Part shown: piece by piece, positions 8,352 to 17,791 of the stretch
Position numbering within the stretch: position 1 is the stretch's first letter
Layout of the letters: every line of letters starts with the position of its first letter
NCBI GenBank assembly: GCA_018396995.1
Contig: JAGTQB010000004.1
Location: 1-64,000 of the forward strand
Origin: Candidatus Bathyarchaeota archaeon
GTDB lineage: Archaea > Thermoproteota > Bathyarchaeia > Bathyarchaeales > DTEX01
Reading direction: 5' to 3'
Length of the DNA stretch: 64,000 bases
The notes under the pieces: generated by a model
Told to the model about the DNA's origin: nothing
The model's input: only the letters and a program-made list of their open reading frames with translations
The model's database searches: none
Position numbers and translations under genes: made by a program

Positions 8352-9638
8352 ATGATTGATGTCAAGTTAATAAGAGAGAAACCGGATTTCGTCAGAGATA
8401 ACATTAAGCGGAGAAATGACCCGGAGAAGCTCAAAATACTCGAAGAATTCATTGAGACCGATAAGAAATGGCGGGAACTCCAAACAAAGCTAAATAATCT
8501 AAGGAAAATTAGGAACGATATTAGCATTAAAGTAGCACAGATGAAAAAGCTTGGAAAAGATCCTAAAGAACTTCTTCTTGAGGCTGAAAGGATACAAAAT
8601 GAAATTAAGTTGCTAGAGAGCCATGCGGAAGAGTATCAGCAGAAAGCAAAGTATTTACTCATGCGAATACCTAACCTGCTTCATGAGAGCGTCCCCTACG
8701 GAAGAGATGAGAACGACAATATAGAAATAAGGCGGTGGGGCTCCCCGCCAAAATTCGACTTTCCTCCAAAAAGCCACATTGAAATAGCCAGAGATCTAAG
8801 TTTAGTTGATGAAGAAAGGGCTGAAAAAATTGCTGGGAAAGGATTCTTCTACTTCAAGGAGGAGCTAGTTCTCCTCGACCTTGCAATACAAAGGTTCGCG
8901 GTAGATTTTCTTAGAAAAAAGGGGTTCATACTTGTTATGCCGCCATACATGATGCGTAGAAAGCCTTATGAGGGATGCGTAGACCTTGAGGACTTTGAAA
9001 ACGTTATGTATAAGATTGAGGGCGAAGACCTGTATTTAATCGCTACAAGCGAGCATCCAATAGCGGCAATGTTTATGGATGAAGTTTTAGATAAGGATCA
9101 GCTCCCGCTTAAGTTTGTTGGGATAAGCACCAACTTCAGGAAGGAGGTTGGAGCTCATGGAAAGTACACGAAAGGTTTCTTCAGAATGCATCAATTCAAT
9201 AAGGTTGAACAGTTTGTCTTCTGCCTTCCCGAGCAGTCTTGGGAGATCCATGAGGAATTACAGCAAAACTGCGAGGAAATGTACCAGATGCTCGGACTGC
9301 ATTACCGTGTAGTAAACGTTTGTACTGGAGATATCGGAGCAGTCGCAGCTAAGAAATATGACACTGAAGTTTGGATGGTTGACGGAAAGTTTAGGGAGAT
9401 AGGCTCAAACTCAAACTGTACCGACTACCAGGCTAGAAGACTAAATATAAAATATCGTGAGGGGCCTGGAAGACCCCCAAAAGGCTATGTACATACACTT
9501 AACAGCACAGCCCTAGCGACCAGCAGAACGATGATGGCCATTCTAGAACATTATCAGCAGAAAGATGGTTCAGTTATAATACCAGAAGTCTTAAGACCAT
9601 ATATGAATGGAATAGAAAGGTTAACGCCTAAAAAGTAG
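8352..9638 (+). CDS. serS: Seryl-tRNA synthetase
   Basis: 428 residues. It charges tRNA-Ser (and tRNA-Sec where present). The N-terminal arm (about residues 10-105) is the long antiparallel coiled coil that grips the tRNA extra arm, and a class II core follows with motif 2 (FRKEVGAHGKYTKGFFRMHQF) and motif 3 near the C-terminus (NSTALATSRTMMAILE). This is the common SerRS, not the methanogen type. The start is set at ATG 8352 (MIDVKLIREKP, with GGGA just upstream); a longer ATG at 8283 would add 23 hydrophobic residues not seen in the family. Confidence 0.95.
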   Translation: MIDVKLIREKPDFVRDNIKRRNDPEKLKILEEFIETDKKWRELQTKLNNLRKIRNDISIKVAQMKKLGKDPKELLLEAERIQNEIKLLESHAEEYQQKAKYLLMRIPNLLHESVPYGRDENDNIEIRRWGSPPKFDFPPKSHIEIARDLSLVDEERAEKIAGKGFFYFKEELVLLDLAIQRFAVDFLRKKGFILVMPPYMMRRKPYEGCVDLEDFENVMYKIEGEDLYLIATSEHPIAAMFMDEVLDKDQLPLKFVGISTNFRKEVGAHGKYTKGFFRMHQFNKVEQFVFCLPEQSWEIHEELQQNCEEMYQMLGLHYRVVNVCTGDIGAVAAKKYDTEVWMVDGKFREIGSNSNCTDYQARRLNIKYREGPGRPPKGYVHTLNSTALATSRTMMAILEHYQQKDGSVIIPEVLRPYMNGIERLTPKK

Positions 9639-9763
9639 TCCTTAGGAGTTCTGGAAAAACATTAGGAAAAAGAAAGGTTATATTGATATTATCCGTTAAA
9701 TTACACTTAAATTATTGAAAACACTAACTATTCTATGTTTTATTTGTTGGAGGTTGATTAGAT

Positions 9764-11398
9764 ACGACTAAGTATATTTTCGTTACTGGTGGAGTATTAA
9801 GTTCCGTGGGTAAGGGAGTTGTCACCTCCTCTGTAGGTAAAATGCTTCAATTCAGAGGGTTCACTGTCACGGCTATAAAAATAGACCCGTATGTAAATGT
9901 TGACGCTGGAACAATGAACCCATACGTTCATGGCGAGATCTTTGTTACAGAGGATGGTGGTGAAACTGATCTTGATTTAGGATGGTACGAAAGATTTCTG
10001 GATATAAACCTCTCAAAGGAAAATAATATTACAACTGGGCAGATATACCAGACGGTTATAGAAAGGGAGAGAAAGGGAGACTACCTTGGAAAATGTGTTC
10101 AAATAATACCGCATATAACCGATGAAATTAAGCGTAGAATACGCATGGTTGCCGAAAAATCTAAAGCGGACGTAGTTCTCACAGAATGTGGTGGAACTGT
10201 TGGGGATATAGAGGGACTACCATTCTTAGAAGCCATAAGGCAGATGCGCTTAGAAGAAGGCTATGAAAACACACTTTACATACATGTAGCCTTAGTGCCA
10301 ATATTAGACGTTACATCAGAAATGAAAACTAAGCCACTCCAACATAGCGTAAATGAACTCCGCAGAATAGGCATACAGCCAGACATAATAGTGTCCAGGT
10401 GCCCAAAAATGATCACGAAAGAGGCACTTGAGAAAATAGCCCTATTTGGAACAATACCAAAGGAAGCTGTCTTTTGTTCATACAATGTTTCAACAGTATA
10501 TGAAGTCCCCCTGATTCTTGATGAACAAGGAATGGGTGACTTCATATGTAAACGCCTCGGGCTCACGTTAAAGCAAATCAATGTATCTGAGATAGAGAGA
10601 TGGAAAAACTTCGTTAATACTCTAAAGAACTGTAAGTACACCATTAGAGTGGCTCTCGTTGGCAAGTATACTGGTCTCGTGGATAGTTATGTAAGCATGA
10701 ATGAAGCATTTAAGCATGCTGGCGCGGCTTGTAATACCAGGGTTATAATAGACTATATAGAGGCGGAGATGTTTGAGGAGAATCCGGAGAAGGTGGCCAT
10801 GCTTAAGGACTATGATGGAATATTCGTTCCCTATGGTTTCGGCCAGCGTGGTGCTATCGGCAAAATGATGGCCATCCAATTTGCAAGAGAGAATGGCATA
10901 CCATTTTTGGGAATTTGCTTTGGATTTCAATTAGCCGTGATAGATTTTGCGAGAAATGTATGTGGATTAAAAGATGCAAATAGCACAGAAATTGATGAAA
11001 AAACACCTCACCCAGTTATCGACCTAATGCCAGAACAGCAGCAAGTAACTTATAAGGGCGCTACCATGCGTCTAGGAGCACACAAGATAATTATTAAGAA
11101 GGGGACGATAGCCCACAAGCTCTATAATGCAACGGAGGTTTATGAGAGACATAGACATAGATATGAAGTGAACCCAGAGTACACGGAGATTCTAGAAAAG
11201 CATGGACTCGTTTTTTCTGGAAGAAGCCCTGATGGAAGGCGCATGGAGATCCTCGAGTTACCAGATAAATTCTTCTTTCTCGCTTCACAATTCCATGGAG
11301 AATTTAAGAGTAGACCCGGGAGGCCAAGCCCGATATATTATGGTTTCGTTAAGGCCTGTCTCGATAGAAAACTCGGCAAGCCTAAACCAGAATTTTAG
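9764..11398 (+). CDS. pyrG: CTP synthase (start codon non-standard)
   Basis: About 544 residues. It aminates UTP to CTP using ATP and glutamine. The N-terminal synthetase domain begins KYIFVTGGVLSS-VGKGV with its P-loop, and the C-terminal class I glutaminase has nucleophile GICFGFQ and the His/Glu pair in FHGEF, so the glutaminase looks intact. The first standard start in frame is GTG 9806, which would delete the P-loop strand and cannot be right. An in-frame TGA at 9755-9757 closes the frame upstream. Between them the only near-start is ACG at 9764, which would give M-T-K-Y-I-F, the usual archaeal N-terminus; GGAGG lies 10 nt before it. A start-codon mutation or sequence error is equally possible. 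TATA-like GGTTATATTGA lies near 9676. Confidence 0.85.
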   Translation, partial: TTKYIFVTGGVLSSVGKGVVTSSVGKMLQFRGFTVTAIKIDPYVNVDAGTMNPYVHGEIFVTEDGGETDLDLGWYERFLDINLSKENNITTGQIYQTVIERERKGDYLGKCVQIIPHITDEIKRRIRMVAEKSKADVVLTECGGTVGDIEGLPFLEAIRQMRLEEGYENTLYIHVALVPILDVTSEMKTKPLQHSVNELRRIGIQPDIIVSRCPKMITKEALEKIALFGTIPKEAVFCSYNVSTVYEVPLILDEQGMGDFICKRLGLTLKQINVSEIERWKNFVNTLKNCKYTIRVALVGKYTGLVDSYVSMNEAFKHAGAACNTRVIIDYIEAEMFEENPEKVAMLKDYDGIFVPYGFGQRGAIGKMMAIQFARENGIPFLGICFGFQLAVIDFARNVCGLKDANSTEIDEKTPHPVIDLMPEQQQVTYKGATMRLGAHKIIIKKGTIAHKLYNATEVYERHRHRYEVNPEYTEILEKHGLVFSGRSPDGRRMEILELPDKFFFLASQFHGEFKSRPGRPSPIYYGFVKACLDRKLGKPKPEF

Positions 11399-11451
11399 GA
11401 AAACTTAATTATTTATTTGCCTAATTTTCAATTTTAGGTTAGGTGGAGAGC

Positions 11452-11628
11452 TTGAGTAAAAGGAGAGAAAAGCGTAGAAGAAAAACTGGACCCATGCCAG
11501 CCACGAGCGCTGGGTTATTAAGGTTCTTTGAGGAGGAAAGTTTTGGAATAAAGATAAAACCATTAGTTCTAATAATATTGACAATCATATTTATCATTGT
11601 GTGTATATTAGTCCAGTTTTATGCGTAA
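11452..11628 (+). CDS. Preprotein translocase Sec61-beta subunit
   Basis: 58 residues: a basic N-terminus (SKRREKRRRKTG), the conserved PMPATSAGLLRFFEEE segment and one C-terminal membrane span. This is the archaeal Sec61-beta (SecG-like) small subunit of the SecYEG/Sec61 channel. The start is TTG 11452 with GGTGGA 5 nt upstream; the in-frame GTG at 11443 lies inside that ribosome site. It follows pyrG by about 50 bp, so may share its transcript. Confidence 0.92.
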   Translation: MSKRREKRRRKTGPMPATSAGLLRFFEEESFGIKIKPLVLIILTIIFIIVCILVQFYA

Positions 11629-11707
11629 TTTTCGAAATTTTACCTAAACGTTAAAAGTGCCCTTATCTTTACTCATAAGTTATAGTCTTCCTAAGTGGAG
11701 AATAAAA

Positions 11708-13570
11708 ATGAGAAAGCTAATTCACAGGGAGAGTATTAACTTAGCAGTTAAGCACTATTCATCCCTTTTTCATTTACCCTCTCCTAAAATACTCCTTCTC
11801 ACTGTATTCCTAATGAGCCTCCTTTTGGGTTTTCTTGTAAGTCTATTCGTTTGCCTTCCCCTTAACTTTAGAATACTGGTTTTAGAGAATATTTTAGTAA
11901 GGGGTGTATTACTTGGAATTATCATCTACGTATTGACGTTATTCTCAGATTATCTACTCAACAAGTTACTGTCTAAACAAGACATAATTTTCAGAGATCT
12001 CAAAAGAGCAATTTTTCTTTCAATGGTTTCAAGCATTCCATTTATCATTTTCACTATGGCTGGCTTATTGTTTGGGCGTTTATCTATGGATTTTTATGTT
12101 AAAGTGCTTTCTTTAGGGCTTTACGCATCTTTTTCTATTCGTCTTCTCGTAATAAATACGATTTGCTTTGCCAGGAGAACCTCTAAGGCAATATTAAGCG
12201 CATTTCAACCCATCCTTCTCCTACTGCTCTTAACACTTCCAGCGGCGATTTTTAGGCAAGAAGAACTCTATTTAAATTTTATTTATCCCCCCGCTTTAGC
12301 GTTAGCATTTTCCGTCCTAAGCGTGCAACTTTTTAGGAAGGCGCTGGATATAGAAGGAGAAAGGTTGCTTGGTATACCGTCCTTAAAGGTGGCTAAAGCT
12401 TTCATAGCTAACTGGACCGAAGGCGCTAAAGAGCCATTTGAAGAAATATTGGAGCAGTTAGGTGAAAAGAGAAATATATCTATCTCAGCGCTAGTTTTCA
12501 GGAGGAAAGGCACTAAAGAGTTAAAAGCATTGATTATCGTTCCAAATATACATCCAGGACCATTCAAAAACGTTGGAAGTAGTCTCCTCCCAAGCATAAT
12601 AGAGGAAAACTTGGAGAGGGAGTTTCAATGCATAGTTTCTGTCCCCCACGGAATCTCTGGACATGAACTTGATTTATCCTCACAAGCAGAAAATGAAAAA
12701 GTCATTAAAAGCCTAATTAGCTCTTTGAGAGAGATAAATGACTTCTCCAGCAAGGCAACCAGATTTTTTATGGTGGAAGGGGAGGGAGCTAAAGTTGGCT
12801 GCCAAGTTTTCAATAATTGTACCTTCATAACACTAACCACTTCACCAGAAACAATGGAAGATTTACCGTTGGAACTTAATGACGTAATCGTTAAGAAAGC
12901 ATTAGATTGCGGCTTTTCCTGGGCTATAGTTGTTGACGCACATAACAGCATCAACGGGCCCTTCGATATGGAGAAGGCAGTAAGAGCTCTTGAGAAAGCA
13001 GCCCATTTAGCACTAGAGAAAGCTGCTTCCTTAAAACATGTCGTATCCAGTGAGATGAGAGTTGGCGCTGGAAAGGTTATCCCAGAAGACTTAGGGCTTA
13101 AAGAGGGGATGGGGCCTGGTGGCATAAAAGCAATTGTTATAGAGGTTGAGGGAGAGAAGACGGCTTACGTCACCATTGACGGAAATAATATGGTGTCTGG
13201 CCTTCGGGAAAAATTGCTCTCAAGCATTAAAGAGATTGGTATTGATCATGGTGAGATCTTTACCACCGATACACATGCTGTTAACGCAATCGTATTAAAT
13301 AGGAGAGGGTATCATCCGGTAGGCGAAGCTATCGATCATACCAGGATAATTGGTGAGGTAAAGAGAGCTGTTTATGAAGCCTTAAGAAATATGGAGCCAG
13401 CCGAAGTTGCATGGCATAAAATAGATATTCAGGGAGTTAAGGTGATCGGCGAGAAGAGAATAAGTGAATTAAGTCTACTGACTGATAATGCTTTTAGGAA
13501 GGCAAAGAGGAACTCTATAATATTCGCCATTTTTGGGGCACTACTCATAGCAATTTTCGCAAATATTTAA
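11708..13570 (+). CDS. DUF2070 family archaeal membrane protein
   Basis: 620 residues from ATG 11708 (GGAG 7 nt upstream; an earlier in-frame start at 11657 is less likely). Six or so membrane spans occupy the first 210 residues, then a large soluble domain with the family's conserved motifs HPGPFKNVGSS, PHGISGHELDLSS, VVDAHNS and TDTHAVN, and a last membrane span at the C-terminus. DUF2070 is confined to archaea and its role is unknown; the conserved His/Asp residues suggest a metal-dependent hydrolase-like domain, which is inference. It follows the Sec61-beta gene on the same strand. Confidence 0.85.
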   Translation: MRKLIHRESINLAVKHYSSLFHLPSPKILLLTVFLMSLLLGFLVSLFVCLPLNFRILVLENILVRGVLLGIIIYVLTLFSDYLLNKLLSKQDIIFRDLKRAIFLSMVSSIPFIIFTMAGLLFGRLSMDFYVKVLSLGLYASFSIRLLVINTICFARRTSKAILSAFQPILLLLLLTLPAAIFRQEELYLNFIYPPALALAFSVLSVQLFRKALDIEGERLLGIPSLKVAKAFIANWTEGAKEPFEEILEQLGEKRNISISALVFRRKGTKELKALIIVPNIHPGPFKNVGSSLLPSIIEENLEREFQCIVSVPHGISGHELDLSSQAENEKVIKSLISSLREINDFSSKATRFFMVEGEGAKVGCQVFNNCTFITLTTSPETMEDLPLELNDVIVKKALDCGFSWAIVVDAHNSINGPFDMEKAVRALEKAAHLALEKAASLKHVVSSEMRVGAGKVIPEDLGLKEGMGPGGIKAIVIEVEGEKTAYVTIDGNNMVSGLREKLLSSIKEIGIDHGEIFTTDTHAVNAIVLNRRGYHPVGEAIDHTRIIGEVKRAVYEALRNMEPAEVAWHKIDIQGVKVIGEKRISELSLLTDNAFRKAKRNSIIFAIFGALLIAIFANI

Positions 13571-13681
13571 GAAAGTATTAATATGAATAATTAAGTTTTT
13601 CAAGGAAAATATTATATTATAGTTATGTGAAAGATTAGGGTGATTTAAAAAGGAGACACTGCTAAGGAGTAGAGATGCGCT

Positions 13682-13960
13682 ATGGTCGAAGAAAGCCAGG
13701 TGATGATTGGGAAGAAGCCAGTAATGAACTATGTGGTTGCGTGCCTAACCGCATTTAACTCCGGTGCGAAGAGAGTCATTGTCAAAGCTAGAGGGAGAGC
13801 AATAAGCAGGGCAGTTGACGTTGTCGAGCTGCTTCGCCGAGCCTTTATGAAGGACATTACAATTGAGAAAATTGAAATAGGCACTCAAGAAATGAGTAGC
13901 CCAGACCGACCAAAAGTAAACGTCTCAACAATAGAGATATCACTAGCGAAGAAAGAGTAA
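13682..13960 (+). CDS. albA: DNA/RNA-binding protein Alba
   Basis: 92 residues of the Alba chromatin family. The GKKPVMNYVVACLTAF segment with its conserved Lys pair and the RGRAISRAVDVVELLRRAF helix are diagnostic; family members coat DNA as dimers and also bind RNA, with the Lys in the first loop being the acetylation site in Sulfolobus. The gene is monocistronic, followed by a T-rich tract (TATTTTTATTTTTA), and converges with the OB-fold gene. Confidence 0.94.
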   Translation: MVEESQVMIGKKPVMNYVVACLTAFNSGAKRVIVKARGRAISRAVDVVELLRRAFMKDITIEKIEIGTQEMSSPDRPKVNVSTIEISLAKKE

Positions 13961-13975
13961 AACAAAATCTTCTAT

Positions 13976-13992
13976 ATTTTTATTTTTATACC
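13976..13992 (+). terminator. T-rich terminator after the Alba gene
   Basis: A run of T-rich sequence (TATTTTTATTTTTAT) sits between the stop of the Alba gene and the convergent stop of the OB-fold gene. Oligo-T tracts are the usual archaeal termination signal; this one could serve both genes. Confidence 0.4.
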
Positions 13993-14003
13993 TTTGAATT
14001 ATC

Positions 14004-14864
14004 CTATTTAAAGCCAGAGGGTTTTCTTTCCATTACTATAATTTGTGTTTTGTCTCTTGTATGTAATTCGAGCCTTCCGTCAAAGCGCTCCTTTACTTTT
14101 ACTCCGAAGACTATAGCATACTTCCCAATGTGAGACTCTGATAAGGCATTTACGTAGTTATCCCAAAGTACAAGCGCTATTCTGCCTGTGTTATCAACAA
14201 GGTTTACATGTCTCACCTTACCTTCAGCTCCATTTTGTCGCCTAAATATTGTTGCTGGATAGATCTGTTCGATAATGCCAATAACATTAACGCTTTTGTC
14301 TTTATATTGAGATAATTCATTAACGCTCCTTGTGAAGAGGATTAAGGGTGGATAATCTTCGCTTTTGATGCCCATTGGTTCAACTTCTATTATGCTTCTT
14401 GAGACAGAATTTAACTCTAATCTCCCACCAGCTCTGCGTCTTACAGAGAGATGCGATAATCTCACTATTCTATCTATTAAATTTTCAGGGTTTATTGATG
14501 TTGCCATATCGTTCCACAAGACAACTTTGGCAATGCCTGTTTTGTCGGCTATATGTATGCTTCTCTTAATTCCTTCCTTTCCGTTTGACCGAATAAATTT
14601 TCTTAACTGAGAGACATATATCACTCTGCCAGTAATGGTGACGTCACGGAGACCTGAGACTAAATCCTTGATCTGCATCTCATACCTAGTTTTCGGTTCA
14701 ATAGCAACACCCATCTCGGCAGCTAACGCTAAAGCTGCACTTTCCCGCGTTAGGAAGCCTCCAGCCAACTTCTCCTTCTCCTCAATCATCCTTATAACGT
14801 CATCTCTAGATAAGTCCGGCCTTACCGAAAGAATTTTAGCAATAATGTGCTCAAATGTCAGCAT
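14004..14864 (-). CDS. RPA-like single-stranded DNA-binding protein (two OB folds)
   Basis: 286 residues from ATG 14864 (TTG 14873 is an alternative). After a helical N-terminal part come two OB folds: about residues 65-165 (VTITGRVIYVSQLRKF to KVVLWNDMA) and about 185-275 (VNVIGIIEQIYP to IALVLWDNYVN). The paired V-LW motifs are typical of archaeal replication protein A. It probably protects ssDNA in replication and repair. No zinc finger is visible, so it may work as a homo-oligomer. It converges with albA and diverges from the DUF131 gene. Confidence 0.82.
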   Translation of the reverse strand: MLTFEHIIAKILSVRPDLSRDDVIRMIEEKEKLAGGFLTRESAALALAAEMGVAIEPKTRYEMQIKDLVSGLRDVTITGRVIYVSQLRKFIRSNGKEGIKRSIHIADKTGIAKVVLWNDMATSINPENLIDRIVRLSHLSVRRRAGGRLELNSVSRSIIEVEPMGIKSEDYPPLILFTRSVNELSQYKDKSVNVIGIIEQIYPATIFRRQNGAEGKVRHVNLVDNTGRIALVLWDNYVNALSESHIGKYAIVFGVKVKERFDGRLELHTRDKTQIIVMERKPSGFK

Positions 14865-14950
14865 TATAACCAACCTAGGGTAGAATTAATTGGCCAGAGC
14901 TATAAGAATATAACGTACGTTTCAAAATAGATAGTTTTGGAGGATTTGGG

Positions 14951-15214
14951 TTGATTATAGATGCGCTTACAGTTAGCGTTATTGCCAGCTTGCTCCTTAT
15001 AGCAGCTGGAATAATAGTATTCCTTTTGGCTACAATGCTCATGCTTTCTTGGGCAGTTAAGAGGAGGAGACTTAAGTGTGGTGGGTTAATTATGCTCGGA
15101 CCGATACCAATAATCTTTGGAACTGATAAAGAAACCGTAAGAACTCTTATAATCTTATCAATAATACTGATGATAATTATGTTAGCATTCTTTATAGTTG
15201 TAATCCTCTTATAG
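14951..15214 (+). CDS. DUF131 / TIGR00304 family membrane protein
   Basis: 87 residues with two membrane spans (about residues 5-32 and 62-87) joined by a loop carrying the family signature GGLIMLGPIPIIFGTD. This small archaea-only family has no known function. The start is TTG 14951 with GGAGG 7 nt upstream. It is followed after 24 bp by a second protein with the same GPIPIIFG motif, so the two are likely co-transcribed paralogues. Confidence 0.85.
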   Translation: MIIDALTVSVIASLLLIAAGIIVFLLATMLMLSWAVKRRRLKCGGLIMLGPIPIIFGTDKETVRTLIILSIILMIIMLAFFIVVILL

Positions 15215-15238
15215 GAAGCAATTGAGGGGTTATAAAGG

Positions 15239-15649
15239 ATGGCGAAACCTTGCGAGATATGTGGTAGAAGAACCTCAAGATACATTTGTCAAGAATGTGG
15301 TCGAGCTGTATGTGAAGCATGTATGGAGCCAGAAACATGGCTCTGTTTGGACTGCTACAAAAGAATAAGTCCGCCAGAAGTGGAGTTTAAAGAATTAGCA
15401 CCTCCATTTCCACCAGTCTTAAAACTATTCATTGTTAGTTTCATGCTAATATTTTTTGGAGTAATTGTACTCATGTTAACGGCAATACTCTCCGGGCTCA
15501 CAAAAGCTTCCGGCATAGTAGTTGGCATTATAGGACCGATACCAATAATCTTTGGTTTAGGAGAAAATCTGATGCCCCTTCTAATCATCGCTACTATATT
15601 GACAATAATTTGCATAATTGCCTTCGTAATGTTGAGTAGGCGCAAATAA
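15239..15649 (+). CDS. Zinc-finger protein fused to a DUF131-like membrane domain
   Basis: 136 residues. The N-terminal 40 residues form a B-box-like zinc-binding module with spaced Cys pairs (CEIC, CQEC, CEAC, CLDC). Two membrane spans follow (about residues 62-85 and 112-132) enclosing GIIGPIPIIFGLG, the same motif as the neighbouring DUF131 protein. So a cytoplasmic zinc finger is tethered to a DUF131-type membrane hairpin. The tandem pair probably forms one complex. Function unknown. Confidence 0.78.
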   Translation: MAKPCEICGRRTSRYICQECGRAVCEACMEPETWLCLDCYKRISPPEVEFKELAPPFPPVLKLFIVSFMLIFFGVIVLMLTAILSGLTKASGIVVGIIGPIPIIFGLGENLMPLLIIATILTIICIIAFVMLSRRK

Positions 15650-15718
15650 AACCTTAATGCTTCTGCCCTAAGTTTTATGCTTGGAACAAAATTATTTATT
15701 CTTCATTTCAAGCAATAA

Positions 15719-17038
15719 TTAACTGCTATACTTTGAAAGCATGGCCGCAGCTGCTCCGCAAGTTGCTGTAAATGTATATATTATTAATGCTATCTCCATG
15801 GAATAAATGAAGGGTTTCAATGTTAACATTAATACTGTTAGTATTGACGTGCTTAGGGATTGACCCAGAAATCTCATTAAGCCTAGAAATGATGCTGCTG
15901 ACGCAAACGCTTGCTTCGGGACCCCAAGCATAATTCGCGTCGTATTTGGTGATGCGAAAAGTGCAAAACCTATTCCAATAAGGATTAATGAGACAACTAA
16001 AAGAGACAGGAACTTGTATATAATTGTGGAAGATCCTATACCTAACGCAATTAAAATCATCCCAATTGCAGCAAGTAAGTTGGGATCTATTTTCTTAGTC
16101 AAATATCCAGCTATTGGAGATAAAAGCATCTGGGGAAGTAGTTGTGCTAAAAGTATTAGGCCTACTTCTCTGGCTCTAAAGCCCCCCTCAATCTGCAGAA
16201 AGTTACTGAATAGTATTGAAAGGGCATAAGTGGAGGTATAGCTTAAAAGCGTCGTCATATAGGCTAGGAAGATGCCTCTTTCAAATATTTCCTTGACGAG
16301 GTTTAAAGATCTCTTAAATTCTATGTATAGTGTCGACGTAAGCATTATTAGGCCTAAAGAGAGCTCTAAAATGCCGTAAAGACTGTTAACATATGTAGAG
16401 CCAATGATAACTAGAGCTATGGATACAGAGAATATAGATAAAGTCTGAAAGTATGGTTTTCTTCCAAAATCTTTTTTAGCAAACTCTACAAAGGGGAGCG
16501 TTAACGCAAAGCTTACTAGAGCAACAGACCCCACAAACATAAATAGTGAGGGCCACCCTGCATGGTCGATAAGAAAGCCGCCTAATATGGGTCCAAGAGT
16601 CGTTCCCGTATAAACAGCTGCCGTATTAAGCCCAATGACAAGACCAGCTTTCTCGGGAAAAATGCTGGTAAGTATTGCAACAGCCGTTCCCGAGATCATT
16701 GCGGCGCCAAGGCCTTGAATACACCTCAAAAATATGAGAAAAGAAAAATTGTTTGTGTATGGAATAAGGAATGATGTTATTACGAAGACCATTGATCCGC
16801 TGATAAATATTAATTCTTTGCCAATCCAGTCCGCTACAGCTCCCACTAATAGTATAGTTGAAGCCATCGAGATTAAGAAGGAGTTAGCAACCCAATTAGC
16901 GATAGCTACATCAATGTTAAAGGCGGTTGCCATTGATGGAAGGGCGATGTTTACAGCTATTGCTATGAATGGAGTTAAAAATGAAGCTGAAGCTAAAGCT
17001 AACAGGAAAAGGTTTTTTCTTCTCGATGGAGCTAACAT
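15719..17038 (-). CDS. MFS efflux transporter (DHA2/EmrB-like)
   Basis: 439 residues with 12 or more membrane spans. Visible MFS marks are the N-terminal SFLTPFIAIAVNIALPSM, the loop 2-3 GAVADWIGK (motif A variant), RCIQGLGAAMISGTA and the antiporter motif C LGPILGGFLID near residue 150. These fit drug:H+ antiporters of the DHA2 group, though it is shorter than typical 14-span members. The substrate is unknown. It stands alone between convergent and same-strand neighbours. Confidence 0.85.
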   Translation of the reverse strand: MLAPSRRKNLFLLALASASFLTPFIAIAVNIALPSMATAFNIDVAIANWVANSFLISMASTILLVGAVADWIGKELIFISGSMVFVITSFLIPYTNNFSFLIFLRCIQGLGAAMISGTAVAILTSIFPEKAGLVIGLNTAAVYTGTTLGPILGGFLIDHAGWPSLFMFVGSVALVSFALTLPFVEFAKKDFGRKPYFQTLSIFSVSIALVIIGSTYVNSLYGILELSLGLIMLTSTLYIEFKRSLNLVKEIFERGIFLAYMTTLLSYTSTYALSILFSNFLQIEGGFRAREVGLILLAQLLPQMLLSPIAGYLTKKIDPNLLAAIGMILIALGIGSSTIIYKFLSLLVVSLILIGIGFALFASPNTTRIMLGVPKQAFASAASFLGLMRFLGQSLSTSILTVLMLTLKPFIYSMEIALIIYTFTATCGAAAAMLSKYSS

Positions 17039-17140
17039 ATTTGCGGATCATCCCAAGAAAAATATCTCTTAATCGTATGTTTCCTTTTCTCAGAAAAAGG
17101 AGACACACTTTTTATAACGCTACCAATTATTACTGAAAAT

Positions 17141-17656
17141 TTAAGGCAATAAGCTATTAATTATCTCAAGAATTCGCTTATGCCTATCTTCATCCTCAAT
17201 AATCCATTCTAACACCGTCTTAAGGATACCTAAATTTAACCCCTTCTCATCAATTAATATGTTGACCAATTTTGCATGTATGATTGTCAAGTATTCTTCA
17301 GCAACGAAGCTTTCAAATCTTTCTAAACCACTTATTAGGAATTTAAGGTCGGTACGGCTTACTCTTTCTTTCTTCTCAATGAAACTTTCAGCATCCTTAA
17401 CAGCAGTTAGCCATGACTCACCCCAAACTTCTACGCAATCTTTAGGGCTTATACTGATCTTAGGTGAGAGGAGCTCAGCCATTAACCTAAAGCACTCAGC
17501 ATGTTTAAATGAGTCCCGAGCGATGTACCCTAAAAGACCCTTAATGATTTTATCATCAACTAGATGAGCAATATGCTCATAGGCTTTTGCAGCCTTCTCC
17601 TCAAGCAAATTGGAACAATAAAGAAATTTTCCTACTAATTCACTTTCATTTGACAT
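17141..17656 (-). CDS. Ferritin-like (rubrerythrin-fold) diiron protein
   Basis: 171 residues, a four-helix bundle with likely diiron ligands: Glu in LEEKAAKAYEH (about residue 20), SFKHAE (about residue 50), AEEYL (about residue 113) and DEDRH (ExxH, about residue 155). It lacks the C-terminal rubredoxin domain of rubrerythrin. It is a paralogue of the protein at 24553-25032. A role in iron or peroxide handling is inferred from the fold and from the many redox genes over the next 13 kb. GGGGGA precedes the ATG. Confidence 0.75.
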   Translation of the reverse strand: MSNESELVGKFLYCSNLLEEKAAKAYEHIAHLVDDKIIKGLLGYIARDSFKHAECFRLMAELLSPKISISPKDCVEVWGESWLTAVKDAESFIEKKERVSRTDLKFLISGLERFESFVAEEYLTIIHAKLVNILIDEKGLNLGILKTVLEWIIEDEDRHKRILEIINSLLP

Positions 17657-17791
17657 TATTATCCCCCGGAGCTTGAGAAATATTTTGTGTTAAAAATCTA
17701 TAAAAGTTTTATGGAAAATATTTTGTTAGGCGGAAGAAAGATTTAAGGGTGTAAATATGACATTAGACCAAACAACATTAAATGGTGAATT

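Noticed and set aside
11443..11451. GTG 11443 as the start of the Sec61-beta gene
   Set aside because: It falls within the GGTGG ribosome site that serves TTG 11452.
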